Source: CAXNKG01 sp964202965 (GTDB lineage Bacteria > Acidobacteriota > Vicinamibacteria > Vicinamibacterales > UBA2999). From it: 18,785 nucleotides of DNA. The stretch is taken from the NCBI GenBank assembly GCA_964202965.1, contig CAXNKG010000046.1, forward strand, positions 1-18,785, read 5' to 3'. The notes below the pieces were generated by a model. The model searched no databases. It was not told where the DNA came from and saw only the letters and a program-made list of their open reading frames with translations. Position numbers and translations under genes: made by a program. Below are positions 1 to 7,815 of the stretch, piece by piece; position 1 is the stretch's first letter; every line of letters starts with the position of its first letter.

Positions 1-1328
1 GCATTCCCGCGTCTGGGGGTGACGCCGTCGCCGTCACGAAGGTGGACGCGCCACGTTCAACAATGAGTGACCGGTTTCCGCAGTTCCTGCCCGGGGGGCG
101 GCGATTTCTGTTTCTCTCCGAAATGTCCGGGGGCGCCCCTGCGATTCACGTAGGCTCGCTGGACTCAATGGAGGTCACACGTCTGACACCGTCTGATTCG
201 GCTGCCGTATACGCGCCCCCGGGGCCCGGGCCCGCCGGAGCGTCTCGCGAAGGCGGGTGGCTCCTGTTCATGCGGCAGGGCGTGCTCGTAGCTCAACGCT
301 TCGACGTGTCCAGCGAAGAACTCGTCGGCGGCCAGGTCACGGTTTCGGACGGCGTGGGTTTTGGCGCGACCCTTCGAGTTGGTGCATTCTCCGTGTCGGC
401 CGGGGGACTTGTGGCCTACCGATCGGACGATGCCGCCCGGAGCCAACTGACATGGTTCGACCGATCGGGCAAGACGCTCGGCGTCCTGGGCCCGCCAGAC
501 GAGAGCACGCTTGCCGATCCCGAGCTTTCACCCGATGGCGGCCGCGTGGCGGTGGACCGTAATGTGGACAACAACGCCAACGTCTGGCTCTTCGATGGCG
601 TCAGGCGCACCCGTTTTACCCTCGGCGCACGCGCCGAATATCCGATTTGGTCGCCGGATGGAAGCCGGATCGTGTACAGCACGAGGGGACCTGGAAACCC
701 GGGCAGTCTCTTCGAGAAGCCGTCGAACGGCGACAGCAGCGAGACACAGCTCGAGTTTGTCGAGTCGCAGCAGGCAGTCGCCGCCCAGGACTGGTCCCGC
801 GACGGCCGGTTTCTGATGTATTCCGTCCTCAGCGATCCCAAGGTCGCGGGTGACTTGTGGGTGCTCCCGATGGAGAAGGGATCGAAGCCGTTCGCCTTTC
901 TGAGCACGGATGCGGACGAGCGCCCGGGCAAGTTCTCGCCGGATGGACGATGGGTGGCCTATCAATCGAACCAGTCGGGGGCCGCCGAGATCTACGTGCG
1001 GCCGTTCCCTCCCGGTCCGGGCGGGCAATGGCAGATCTCCGCGTCGGGCGGAACGCAGCCGCGGTGGAGTCCGGACGGCCGGGAGCTGTACTACGTTGCG
1101 CCCGATGGAAGACTGATGGCCGTTTCTCTTGTCGTGAACGGGGCGACGCTCGAGCCAGGCGAGCCCGTGCCGCTCTTTCAAGCACGAATCGCTGGCCGCA
1201 CGACGAACAACTCCCGGCCGCAATACGACGTCGCTCCCGATGGCCGGTTCCTCGTCAACACGGCGCTCGACAGCGGCGCCTCGCCCATTACGCTCCTGAT
1301 GAACTGGAACCCCGACGCCGGGGAGTAG
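1..1328 (+). CDS. PD40/WD40-like beta-propeller protein, C-terminal part (probable Ser/Thr kinase sensor domain)
   Basis: The reading frame is open from the first bases of the window, so this is the 3' part of a longer gene; the GTG at 42 is internal and not a convincing start. The protein carries at least five PD40-type blades built on the W/F-SPDG-x-x-[VIL]-x-[YF] pattern (SPDGGRVAV, SPDGSRIVYS, SPDGRWVAYQS, SPDGRELYYV, APDGRFLVN). The stretch GGTQPRWSPDG followed by a 'LMAV...GEPVPLF' tail is characteristic of the extracytoplasmic propeller fused behind acidobacterial Ser/Thr kinases and related transcriptional regulators. No kinase motif lies inside the window, so the kinase assignment is inferred from family habit. 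The gene ends 7 bp from the oppositely oriented neighbour. Confidence 0.85.
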   Translation, partial: IPASGGDAVAVTKVDAPRSTMSDRFPQFLPGGRRFLFLSEMSGGAPAIHVGSLDSMEVTRLTPSDSAAVYAPPGPGPAGASREGGWLLFMRQGVLVAQRFDVSSEELVGGQVTVSDGVGFGATLRVGAFSVSAGGLVAYRSDDAARSQLTWFDRSGKTLGVLGPPDESTLADPELSPDGGRVAVDRNVDNNANVWLFDGVRRTRFTLGARAEYPIWSPDGSRIVYSTRGPGNPGSLFEKPSNGDSSETQLEFVESQQAVAAQDWSRDGRFLMYSVLSDPKVAGDLWVLPMEKGSKPFAFLSTDADERPGKFSPDGRWVAYQSNQSGAAEIYVRPFPPGPGGQWQISASGGTQPRWSPDGRELYYVAPDGRLMAVSLVVNGATLEPGEPVPLFQARIAGRTTNNSRPQYDVAPDGRFLVNTALDSGASPITLLMNWNPDAGE

Positions 1329-1335
1329 CTCGACG

Positions 1336-1938
1336 TCAGTCCGCCCTCAGGCTGAAGGCCAGCCAGTACGCCCAGAGCAGTGTGGTCACGACCGCAATGG
1401 CGAGAGGGAACCAGACGGCCAGGAGTGCCAGCAGAGAATAGACCACCAACGCCAGGTAGCCGTTCCGCCGGCCCTCGCGAACAAGCACGGCGGACTTCTC
1501 GTCCTTCGCCAGTCTCAGCGCCGACCCAGCGACCAGAATCCAGCCAATCGCCTGAACGGCCGTCACGGAATTGTAGATGACGACCGCAGGGCCGGCGTGG
1601 TCCGTCAGCAGATACTCGCCGACGAGCGCGGTGGGAAACGGCATGAACACCACGGTCAACAGCAAGAACCCGTTGGCGTACACGAACGCCGTGGATGACT
1701 TGTTCACCAGTTTGAAAAATCTGTGGTGATTGACCCACGTGATGAGGATGATGGCAAAACTCAACGCGAACGCGGAGATCGATGGCCCCAGATGCCTCAG
1801 TGCCAGCCACAACTCACGCGTGGTGCCAATCCCTTCCGGCGCAGGGACCTTGATCTCGATGACCAGGAGCGTGAGCGCGATGGCAAAGACGCCATCGCAG
1901 AACGCCTCAAGCCGTGTGTTGGGGTGCGGGTCCGCCAT
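1336..1938 (-). CDS. TMEM175/DUF1211-family membrane protein (putative cation channel)
   Basis: This is a 200-residue, highly hydrophobic protein of usual bacterial TMEM175 length. It begins with the family hallmark R-x-x-x-F-[S]-D in TM1, here R9-LEA-F13-C14-D15-G, so the usual serine is cysteine. It also has the W-x-N-H-H-R-F-F element (about residues 68-75) after the second or third helix, and about six predicted helices. Characterised bacterial members are tetrameric potassium-permeable channels in the inner membrane; function here is inferred from the family. The ATG at 1938 has no Shine-Dalgarno. A TATACT box on the minus strand at 1957-1952 would place the transcript start only about 6 nt upstream. 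It diverges from the dienelactone hydrolase gene. Confidence 0.85.
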   Translation of the reverse strand: MADPHPNTRLEAFCDGVFAIALTLLVIEIKVPAPEGIGTTRELWLALRHLGPSISAFALSFAIILITWVNHHRFFKLVNKSSTAFVYANGFLLLTVVFMPFPTALVGEYLLTDHAGPAVVIYNSVTAVQAIGWILVAGSALRLAKDEKSAVLVREGRRNGYLALVVYSLLALLAVWFPLAIAVVTTLLWAYWLAFSLRAD

Positions 1939-1951
1939 TCGGAAACAAATC

Positions 1952-1979
1952 AGTATAAAGTGTCCGCACGCGCGCGGAC
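1952..1979. promoter_or_regulatory. Divergent promoter zone and inverted repeat between TMEM175 and DLH genes
   Basis: The A/T patch holds TATAAA (1954-1959) reading right and TATACT (1957-1952) reading left, so both genes may use overlapping -10 elements. No good -35 is visible for either. Directly downstream on the right side is a perfect 6-bp inverted repeat, GTCCGC (1962-1967) and GCGGAC (1974-1979) with a 6-nt spacer. It could be an operator or a hairpin in the leader of the DLH transcript. Visual call only. Confidence 0.35.
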
Positions 1980-2003
1980 TGCGCGAACGGAGGGAGTGAC
2001 GCT

Positions 2004-2867
2004 ATGTGCGATCAGGATCATTTTGACCAGGACCAGGAAGAATTCACGGCAAACGGTCTGGTAACCCGCCGGCAGTTCGGCGTGTTGGTCGGCGCGGGCA
2101 TGGCCATGATGCTGCCGCAGGTGGTCAACGCGGTTGCGGTCACCGAGTCCGACGTGACGATCACGACGCCCGACGGTACCGCGGACTGCTACTTCGTGCG
2201 CCCGACCACCGGCACGGCTCCTGCCGTCCTCGTCTGGCCGGACATCTTCGGTCTCAGGCCCGCATTCCGCACGATGGGCAAGCGGCTCGCCGAGACCGGC
2301 TATTCGGTGCTCGTGGTCAACCCGTTCTATCGGGTCCGGAAGGCGCCGACTGCCGACAAGGGCTCCGCGACGCCGATCCCTCAGCTGCTGCCGCTCGCCC
2401 AGGCGCTCACCGAGACGACGCAGATGACGGACGCGCGGGCGTTCATCGGATGGCTGGACAAGCAGCCCTCGGTCGCCACCAACCGCCGGATCGGCACGCA
2501 GGGGTATTGCATGGGCGGTCCGATCGCGTTTCGCACGGCGGCGGCGGTCCCCGGGCGCGTGGGCGCCGTGGCCTCCTTCCATGGCGGCGGACTCGTCACC
2601 GATATGCCGAACAGCCCGCACCTGCTGCTCGCGAAGACGAAGGCGCAGGTCCTCGTCGCCATCGCGGCCAACGACGACATGCGTGCACCGAACGAGAAGA
2701 ACGTCCTGAAGGAGACCTTCGCCAAGGCCAACGTGCCCGCGGAGATCGAGGTCTACACCGGCGCGGCGCACGGCTGGTGCCCGCCCGACTCAGGGGTCTA
2801 CAACGAGCCGCAGGCCGAGCGCGCCTGGAGCCGTCTGCTCGCGCTGTATCAAAAGGGTCTGGCGTAA
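2004..2867 (+). CDS. Dienelactone hydrolase family protein with Tat-type signal
   Basis: A 287-residue alpha/beta hydrolase. The N-terminus has a twin-arginine motif (T21-R22-R23-Q24-F25) followed by a hydrophobic stretch ending near VNA-V, indicating export in folded form. The mature part has the DLH fold signatures: the nucleophile elbow G-Y-C-M-G-G (Cys169), an acid in A-N-D-D-M-R-A-P (Asp225 aligns best with the family D-x-x-x-P) and the histidine in A-A-H-G-W (His256). Cysteine rather than serine as nucleophile is normal for DLH. Family members hydrolyse lactones and esters; the substrate is unknown. The start is fixed by a GGAGGGAG Shine-Dalgarno at 1989-1996. The next gene begins 14 nt after the stop with its own strong ribosome site, so the two form an operon. 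Confidence 0.88.
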   Translation: MCDQDHFDQDQEEFTANGLVTRRQFGVLVGAGMAMMLPQVVNAVAVTESDVTITTPDGTADCYFVRPTTGTAPAVLVWPDIFGLRPAFRTMGKRLAETGYSVLVVNPFYRVRKAPTADKGSATPIPQLLPLAQALTETTQMTDARAFIGWLDKQPSVATNRRIGTQGYCMGGPIAFRTAAAVPGRVGAVASFHGGGLVTDMPNSPHLLLAKTKAQVLVAIAANDDMRAPNEKNVLKETFAKANVPAEIEVYTGAAHGWCPPDSGVYNEPQAERAWSRLLALYQKGLA

Positions 2868-2881
2868 ACAGGAGGTCCGGT

Positions 2882-3592
2882 ATGCGTCTGGTCACCGTTG
2901 TTCTGGCACTGGCGGCCCTGTGGGGACCGCCAGCCGCCTCCGCGCAGGAATGGATCGAGTACGAGTCGAAAGAGGGCGGCTTTACCGTCAACTTTCCTGG
3001 TGCGCCCCGCGTCACGCAGACCACCTACAAGACCGAGTACAACTTCATGCTGCCGGCCCGCGTCTACAGCGCCGACCGGGGTCCCGAACGGTATTCGGTG
3101 ACCGTCGTCGATTTCGGCGGGATCGAGAAGATGGGACTGGAGCGGGCCAAGAAGTGCCCGCCCGGAGCCGAGCCGTGCATCGGGTCGATGAACACGGGTC
3201 CCGGCTACTGGAAGATGGACGCCGGCGGCGCGGCCGTCTACGCCACGTGGCAGTTCATGCAGCGGAACGCGCGCGTGACGCACCTGATGTGGAACTTCAT
3301 CGACCTGGTGGAGGGCCAGCAGCTCCAGCTGACGAACAACGCCGACCAGTCGCGCACGTTCGTCTTCATCGCCATGCACCTCGATCGGCTTTACATTTTC
3401 GAGGGGACGGTGCCGGCAAAGAACCCTGAACCCGGCCTCTTCCAGCAATCGGTAGGGTTTTTTGACCATGCCGGGCGCCGCGTCCGCTATCAGTACGTCT
3501 ACAGCAGCCGCTACCCGCCTCCGCCACTGACCGGCCAGCAAGGCGGGCTGCCGACGCTGAATCCCGCGGGATCGCTGCCCACACCCCGATAG
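2882..3592 (+). CDS. Secreted protein of unknown function
   Basis: A 236-residue protein with a clear Sec signal peptide (residues 1-21, cleavage after A-S-A). I do not recognise a named family. The opening of the mature part, 'EWIEYESKEGGFTVNFPGAP', resembles the start of several bacterial secreted proteins of unknown function in which a beta-strand segment precedes F-P-G-x-P. Two cysteines (Cys92, Cys99) could form a disulphide. The C-terminal 30 residues are rich in Pro, Gly and Thr and look disordered. The start is chosen at the ATG at 2882 behind GGAGGT (2871-2876). It follows the exported DLH in one operon, so both products probably act outside the cytoplasm. Confidence 0.75.
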   Translation: MRLVTVVLALAALWGPPAASAQEWIEYESKEGGFTVNFPGAPRVTQTTYKTEYNFMLPARVYSADRGPERYSVTVVDFGGIEKMGLERAKKCPPGAEPCIGSMNTGPGYWKMDAGGAAVYATWQFMQRNARVTHLMWNFIDLVEGQQLQLTNNADQSRTFVFIAMHLDRLYIFEGTVPAKNPEPGLFQQSVGFFDHAGRRVRYQYVYSSRYPPPPLTGQQGGLPTLNPAGSLPTPR

Positions 3593-3614
3593 CCTTCCTG
3601 TCATCGCCAGCAGC

Positions 3615-3626
3615 TATCATCGACAG
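3615..3626 (+). promoter_or_regulatory. -10-like TATCAT just before the ABC exporter start
   Basis: TATCAT (3615-3620) ends 6 nt before the ATG at 3627. There is no Shine-Dalgarno between stop 3592 and this ATG, so the arrangement fits a leaderless or near-leaderless transcript. No matching -35 is seen. Confidence 0.4.
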
Positions 3627-5399
3627 ATGAGGCTGCTGGCCCGGTATCTCGCGGATTACTGGCGGTTGATCGCGCTGGCGCTGGCGCTGGCCGCGATCAA
3701 CCAGATCTTCTCGCTCCTCGACCCGCTGATCTTCCGCTACGTCATCGACGAATACGCCACACGGTTCTCGGAGTACTCGACCGAGGAGTTCTTCCGCGGC
3801 GTGACGCTGCTGCTCGGCGCGGCGGTGGGCGTCGCGTTCGTGTCGCGCGTCGCCAAGAACTTCCAGGATTACTTCATCAACGTGATCACGCAGCGCCTCG
3901 GCGCGCGGATCTACTCGGACGGCATCCAGCACTCGCTCGAGCTTCCCTACTCCGTCTTCGAGGACCAGCGCAGCGGCGAAACGCTCGGGAAGCTCCAGAA
4001 GGTGCGTTCGGACGTCGAGAAGCTGATCTCGGCCTCCATCAACGTCCTCTTCACGTCGCTCGTCGGCATCATCTTCGTGATGGTCTACGCCTGGAGCGTG
4101 CACTGGCTGATCGCGCCGATTTACTTTTCAACCATTCCGGCGCTCGGTATCCTGAGTTCGGTCCTCAGCAAGAAGATCAAGGTCATCCAGAAGACGATCG
4201 TCGCCGAAACGACCGCGCTGGCGGGGGCGACGACGGAGTCACTGAGGAATATCGAGCTGGTCAAGAGCCTGGGGCTGGCGCCGCAGGAGATTGCCCGGCT
4301 GAACGGCACGACCGACAAGATCCTCCAGCTCGAGATGCGGAAGGTGCGCTATGTCCGCAGCCTGAGCTTCATCCAGGGCACCGTGGTCAACGCGCTGCGC
4401 ACGAGCATCATGTTTCTGATGCTCTACCTGATCTACGTGCAGGCGATCACCATCGGCCAGTTCTTCTCGCTCTTCATCTACTCGTTCTTCATCTTCGGCC
4501 CGCTGCAGGAGCTCGGCAACATCATCAACATCTACCGCGAGACGGAGGTGTCGCTAAAGAACTTCCAGGACATCCTCGACATGAAGAAGGAGCCGAGGCC
4601 GCTCAATCCCATCCCGCTGCCGACCCTCCACACACTCGCGTTCGACCACGTCAGCTTCCAGCATCAGACCGCGTCCTCGCCCGCGCTGACCGACATCTCG
4701 TTCAGTATCAGGCAGGGCGACACGATCGCGTTCGTGGGGCCGTCTGGCGCCGGAAAAACCACGCTGGTGAAACTGCTGGTCGGGCTGTACCGGCCGCGGT
4801 CCGGCGACATCCTGTACAACGGGCATCCCTCGTTAGACGTGGATCTCGATCAGCTGCGCGAACAGATTGGATTCGTCACGCAGGACACGCAGCTCTTCTC
4901 CGGCACGATTCGCGAGAATCTCCTGTTCGTCAATCCGAAGGCGACCGATGCGGAGTGCCTCGACGTGCTGCACAAGGCGTCCTGCGACAGCCTGCTCGCA
5001 CGGGCGTCAAAAGGACTGGACACGGTGATCGGCGAAGGGGGCGTCAAGGTGTCCGGCGGCGAGAAGCAGCGCCTGTCGATCGCCCGGGCCCTGCTCCGCC
5101 GCCCTCACCTGCTGGTCTTCGACGAGGCCACCTCGTCGCTCGACTCACTGACCGAGGAGGACATCGGCCAGACGATCCGCGCGGTCGGCACGAGCCAGGA
5201 GGTGATGACCATCCTGATCGCCCACCGCCTCTCCACGATCATGCACGCCGACCGAATCTACGTGCTGGAGCGCGGCAGCATCGTCGAGTCGGGCTCGCAC
5301 GCGGAGTTGCTGGAGGAAAAGGGCCTGTACTACGCGATGTGGCGCCAGCAGATCGGCGAAAAGCGGACCGCGCCGCTCGTGGCAGTCGCGGTGCGCTAA
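3627..5399 (+). CDS. Type I ABC exporter, fused permease-ATPase (MsbA/MDR-like)
   Basis: A 590-residue half-transporter with the usual order: a six-helix transmembrane domain (about 1-320) followed by an ATP-binding domain (about 330-575). Visible motifs are Walker A G-P-S-G-A-G-K-T-T (371-379, Lys377), Q-loop Gln419, signature S-G-G-E-K-Q-R (476-482), Walker B ending D499 with catalytic Glu500, D-loop S-S-L-D, and H-loop His533. All catalytic residues are present, so it should be an active ATPase. It is expected to homodimerise, since no partner half-transporter is adjacent. The substrate cannot be told from sequence; lipid, peptide or drug efflux are all possible. It ends 4 bp from the end of the convergent adenylate kinase gene. 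Confidence 0.92.
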   Translation: MRLLARYLADYWRLIALALALAAINQIFSLLDPLIFRYVIDEYATRFSEYSTEEFFRGVTLLLGAAVGVAFVSRVAKNFQDYFINVITQRLGARIYSDGIQHSLELPYSVFEDQRSGETLGKLQKVRSDVEKLISASINVLFTSLVGIIFVMVYAWSVHWLIAPIYFSTIPALGILSSVLSKKIKVIQKTIVAETTALAGATTESLRNIELVKSLGLAPQEIARLNGTTDKILQLEMRKVRYVRSLSFIQGTVVNALRTSIMFLMLYLIYVQAITIGQFFSLFIYSFFIFGPLQELGNIINIYRETEVSLKNFQDILDMKKEPRPLNPIPLPTLHTLAFDHVSFQHQTASSPALTDISFSIRQGDTIAFVGPSGAGKTTLVKLLVGLYRPRSGDILYNGHPSLDVDLDQLREQIGFVTQDTQLFSGTIRENLLFVNPKATDAECLDVLHKASCDSLLARASKGLDTVIGEGGVKVSGGEKQRLSIARALLRRPHLLVFDEATSSLDSLTEEDIGQTIRAVGTSQEVMTILIAHRLSTIMHADRIYVLERGSIVESGSHAELLEEKGLYYAMWRQQIGEKRTAPLVAVAVR

Positions 5400-5403
5400 C
5401 CCG

Positions 5404-6030
5404 TCACGCAGCGTCGATCGCCTTCAGGATATCGCGCGTGACATCGTCTGGAAGCTGCGCGCCGTTCACGCGGTGAAACGCGTTCCGGCCGGTGTAGTAC
5501 TTCACCAGCGGCTCGGTCTGACGCCGGTACACCGTCAGGCGATTCCGGACCACTTCCTCGGCGTCATCCGCTCGAGCGACGAGCGGACCTCCGCAGTCGT
5601 CGCACTGGAGTCCCCCGCTCGTCTCCTGGGAGTTCGCGCCGCATTCCGCGCAGACCATGCGGGAGGCCAGACGCTGCAGGACTTCGGTTTCGCTCAGGTC
5701 GATCTCGACGATCGTGAGCGGCCGGCCCGCCATGAAGGCGTCGAGCGCCTCAGCCTGCGGAATCGTCCGCGGAAAGCCATCGAGCAGGAAGCCGGCGGCC
5801 GTGTCCGGCTCGCGAAGACGATCCAACGCCAAACGCGTGATGACCTCGTCGCCGATCAGCGCGCCGCTCTCGATGATCTGCTTCACCTGGAGTCCGAGCG
5901 GCGTGCCCGCCTGAATCGCTTCCCGCAGCATCGCGCCGGTGGAGATATGGGGGATGTTCCGGCGCCGCCGGATCTGTGCCGCCTGTGTGCCCTTGCCCGC
6001 TCCTGGCGCGCCCAGCAAGACGATGTTCAA
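5404..6030 (-). CDS. adk: Adenylate kinase
   Basis: Catalyses ATP + AMP to 2 ADP in the cytosol. The protein has 208 residues with P-loop G-A-P-G-A-G-K-G (7-14), the AMP-site D-G-F-P-R (84-88), and a zinc-type LID with C127-x2-C130-x12-C143-x2-C146. The LID is shorter between the two Cys pairs than in the common long bacterial form, and the usual Y-H after the first pair is absent. I chose the TTG at 6030 because it yields the canonical M-N-I-V-L-L-G-A-P-G start and is preceded by GGCGGG; the frame stays open upstream, but that extension runs antisense through padR and is not credible. The gene diverges from padR. It is not in a ribosomal-protein cluster, so a second adk elsewhere is possible. 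Confidence 0.93.
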   Translation of the reverse strand: MNIVLLGAPGAGKGTQAAQIRRRRNIPHISTGAMLREAIQAGTPLGLQVKQIIESGALIGDEVITRLALDRLREPDTAAGFLLDGFPRTIPQAEALDAFMAGRPLTIVEIDLSETEVLQRLASRMVCAECGANSQETSGGLQCDDCGGPLVARADDAEEVVRNRLTVYRRQTEPLVKYYTGRNAFHRVNGAQLPDDVTRDILKAIDAA

Positions 6031-6045
6031 TAGTTTCCCGCCCAA

Positions 6046-6074
6046 TTGACATACATAGAAGCGCAATGTATAAC
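6046..6074 (+). promoter_or_regulatory. padR promoter with overlapping inverted-repeat operator
   Basis: TTGACA (6046-6051), a 17-bp spacer and TATAAC (6069-6074) make a near-consensus sigma-70-type promoter; the ATG of padR follows at 6085, leaving a leader of only a few nucleotides. A perfect inverted repeat, ATACAT (6051-6056) and ATGTAT (6066-6071) with 9 nt between, lies across the spacer and the -10. Half-sites of the ACAT/ATGT type are known for PadR-family regulators, so autorepression is likely. The same repeat sits about 20 bp upstream of adk on the other strand and could affect it too. Confidence 0.75.
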
Positions 6075-6084
6075 GCTTCTGAGT

Positions 6085-6423
6085 ATGGACCTCAGTAAAG
6101 ACCTCGTTGCCGCCTCGGCGACGCCGCTCGTGCTCGGCATCCTGGCCGAGGGCGACAGTTACGGCTACGCCATTATCAAGCGCGTGGCCGAACTGTCTGG
6201 CGGCCAGCTCCAGTGGACCGACGGCATGCTCTATCCGGTCCTCCATCGCCTCGAGCGCCAGGGACTGATTGCGTCCAACTGGGTCGCCTCCGACATCGGC
6301 CGCCGCCGCAAGTACTACCGCCTCACGAACGACGGCCGCGCCCAGCTCGCCGAGGAGCGCCGCCGCTGGCAGGCCGTCGACGACACGCTGCGCCACATCT
6401 GGCTGCAGGCGGCCCCCGCATGA
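6085..6423 (+). CDS. PadR-family transcriptional regulator
   Basis: A 112-residue winged-helix protein matching the small PadR subfamily. It has a hydrophobic helix 1 ('TPLVLGILAEGDSYGYAI'), the recognition segment W-T-D-G-M-L-Y-P-V-L-H-R-L-E-R-Q-G-L-I (about 44-62), a wing R-R-R-K-Y-Y-R-L-T-N-D-G-R (73-85) and a short C-terminal dimerisation helix. The ATG at 6085 is preferred over an upstream TTG at 6046 because that TTG is part of the -35 box. Its stop overlaps the next start (ATGA at 6420-6423), so the two are translationally coupled, as in the many acidobacterial operons where PadR controls a permease-prefix protein. The signal sensed is unknown. Confidence 0.9.
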   Translation: MDLSKDLVAASATPLVLGILAEGDSYGYAIIKRVAELSGGQLQWTDGMLYPVLHRLERQGLIASNWVASDIGRRRKYYRLTNDGRAQLAEERRRWQAVDDTLRHIWLQAAPA

Positions 6424-7796
6424 CCCCCATGGACGACGCCGCCCGGATCGACGAACAGATTGCCCAATGGCGACTGTACCTGCGCCGCCGCCGCACTATC
6501 AATGGTCCCGACGTGGCGGAGCTGGAAGACCACCTTCGCGACCAGGTGGCCGCCCTCAGGGACGCAGGGCTTGACACGGACGAGGCGTTCCTCGTCGCGG
6601 TCAAGCGCATGGGCAGTCTCGATGCGCTCTCCCGTGAGTTTGCGCGGGAACACTCGGAACGCCTCTGGAAGCAGCTCGTCGTGGCGCCAGACAGCGCGAG
6701 CGAGCCGCGCGGCGGCGCGCGTACCGAGATGGTGGTCTTTGCGCTGGCGGCGCTGGCGGGCGTGGCGATCAAAGTGCCTGTGCTACTCGGGTACCCCATG
6801 AACACGGATGAGGAGCTGCACTCATTCTATTTCCGCAACTTCGGCCTCTTCGTCCTGCCGCTGCTCACCGCGTATTTCGTGTGGAAGCGGGAGGTGCCCC
6901 GGCGCACCTGGGGATGGCTGGCGCTGGCGTTCGCCGCCGCGGCGGTGTTCGCCAACATCTACCCGTTTCCGGAAGGCAGCGACACGCTGGCGCTGACCGC
7001 GCTGCACCTGCCTCTCGCCCTGTGGCTCCCCGTCGGGATTGCCTATGCGGGCGGCCGCTGGCGGCAGACGGACGGCCGGATGGACTTCGTCCGGTTTTCG
7101 GGTGAGCTCTTCATCTATTACGTCCTGATTGCGCTGGGCGGCGGCCTGCTCATGGTCTTCACGATGGGCATGTTTGCGGCGATCGATGTCGATGCGGCGT
7201 GGGCGGTCTTCGGGTGGCTGCTGCCGTGCGGAGCGATGGGCGCCATTCTCGTGGCGTCCTGGCTGGTGGAGGCCAAGCAAAGCGTCATCGAAAACATGGC
7301 GCCGGTCCTGACCCGGCTGTTCACGCCGCTCTTCACCGCCGTCCTGCTGCTCTTCCTCGCGACGATGGTGTGGACCGGGAGTCCCGTCAACATCGAGCGC
7401 GAGGTGCTGATTGCCTTCGACCTGCTCCTGGCGGTGGTCGTCGGCCTCGTGCTGTATGCCGCGTCGGCGCGCGATCCGGACGCCCCGCCCGACAACTTCG
7501 ATCGGCTCCAGCTGCTGCTCATCGTCAGCGCTCTTGTCGTGGACCTCGTCGCGCTCGCCGCGATCGCCAGCCGGATCACCGAGTACGGCTTCACGCCGAA
7601 TCGCGTCGCGGCGCTCGGCGAAAACCTGATCCTCCTGGTCAATCTCACGTGGACGGCATGGCTCTATTGGCGCTTCCTCGGGGATACCGGCCGCTTCGCG
7701 GCGCTCGAGCGCTGGCAAACCGGGTATCTGCCTGTCTATTCAGTCTGGGCGGCTCTTGTCGTGATCGTGTTCCCTCTGATGTTCGGCTTCAGGTGA
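6420..7796 (+). CDS. Multi-pass membrane protein with permease-prefix-like N-terminus and DUF4153-like body
   Basis: A 458-residue protein. Residues 1-85 are soluble and resemble the permease prefix domain found behind PadR regulators: 'R-x-x-x-Q-x-x-x-W-R' type start, E-L-E-D-H-L-R-D-Q (34-42), D-x-D-E-A-F-x-x-A-V-x-R-M-G (52-65). Then follow about eleven hydrophobic helices between 104 and 456. The segment 'ASRITEYGFTPNRVAAL' (383-399) matches the style of DUF4153 membrane proteins. The usual MacB/FtsX permease part of such prefix proteins is absent, so this is a variant in which the prefix is joined to another membrane body. No enzyme motif is seen. It is coupled to padR through a 4-bp overlap and is the likely target of that regulator. 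Confidence 0.8.
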   Translation: MTPMDDAARIDEQIAQWRLYLRRRRTINGPDVAELEDHLRDQVAALRDAGLDTDEAFLVAVKRMGSLDALSREFAREHSERLWKQLVVAPDSASEPRGGARTEMVVFALAALAGVAIKVPVLLGYPMNTDEELHSFYFRNFGLFVLPLLTAYFVWKREVPRRTWGWLALAFAAAAVFANIYPFPEGSDTLALTALHLPLALWLPVGIAYAGGRWRQTDGRMDFVRFSGELFIYYVLIALGGGLLMVFTMGMFAAIDVDAAWAVFGWLLPCGAMGAILVASWLVEAKQSVIENMAPVLTRLFTPLFTAVLLLFLATMVWTGSPVNIEREVLIAFDLLLAVVVGLVLYAASARDPDAPPDNFDRLQLLLIVSALVVDLVALAAIASRITEYGFTPNRVAALGENLILLVNLTWTAWLYWRFLGDTGRFAALERWQTGYLPVYSVWAALVVIVFPLMFGFR

Positions 7797-7815
7797 GCTG
7801 CGTTATGCTCCCGGC

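Noticed and set aside
5396..5406. Terminator between the ABC exporter and adk
   Set aside because: Only 4 bp separate the stops and no hairpin with a T tract is visible.
6031..6396. N-terminal extension of adenylate kinase by about 120 residues
   Set aside because: The extension is antisense to padR, is low-complexity in Arg/Ala, and crosses the padR promoter; family members start at M-N-I-V-L-L-G.
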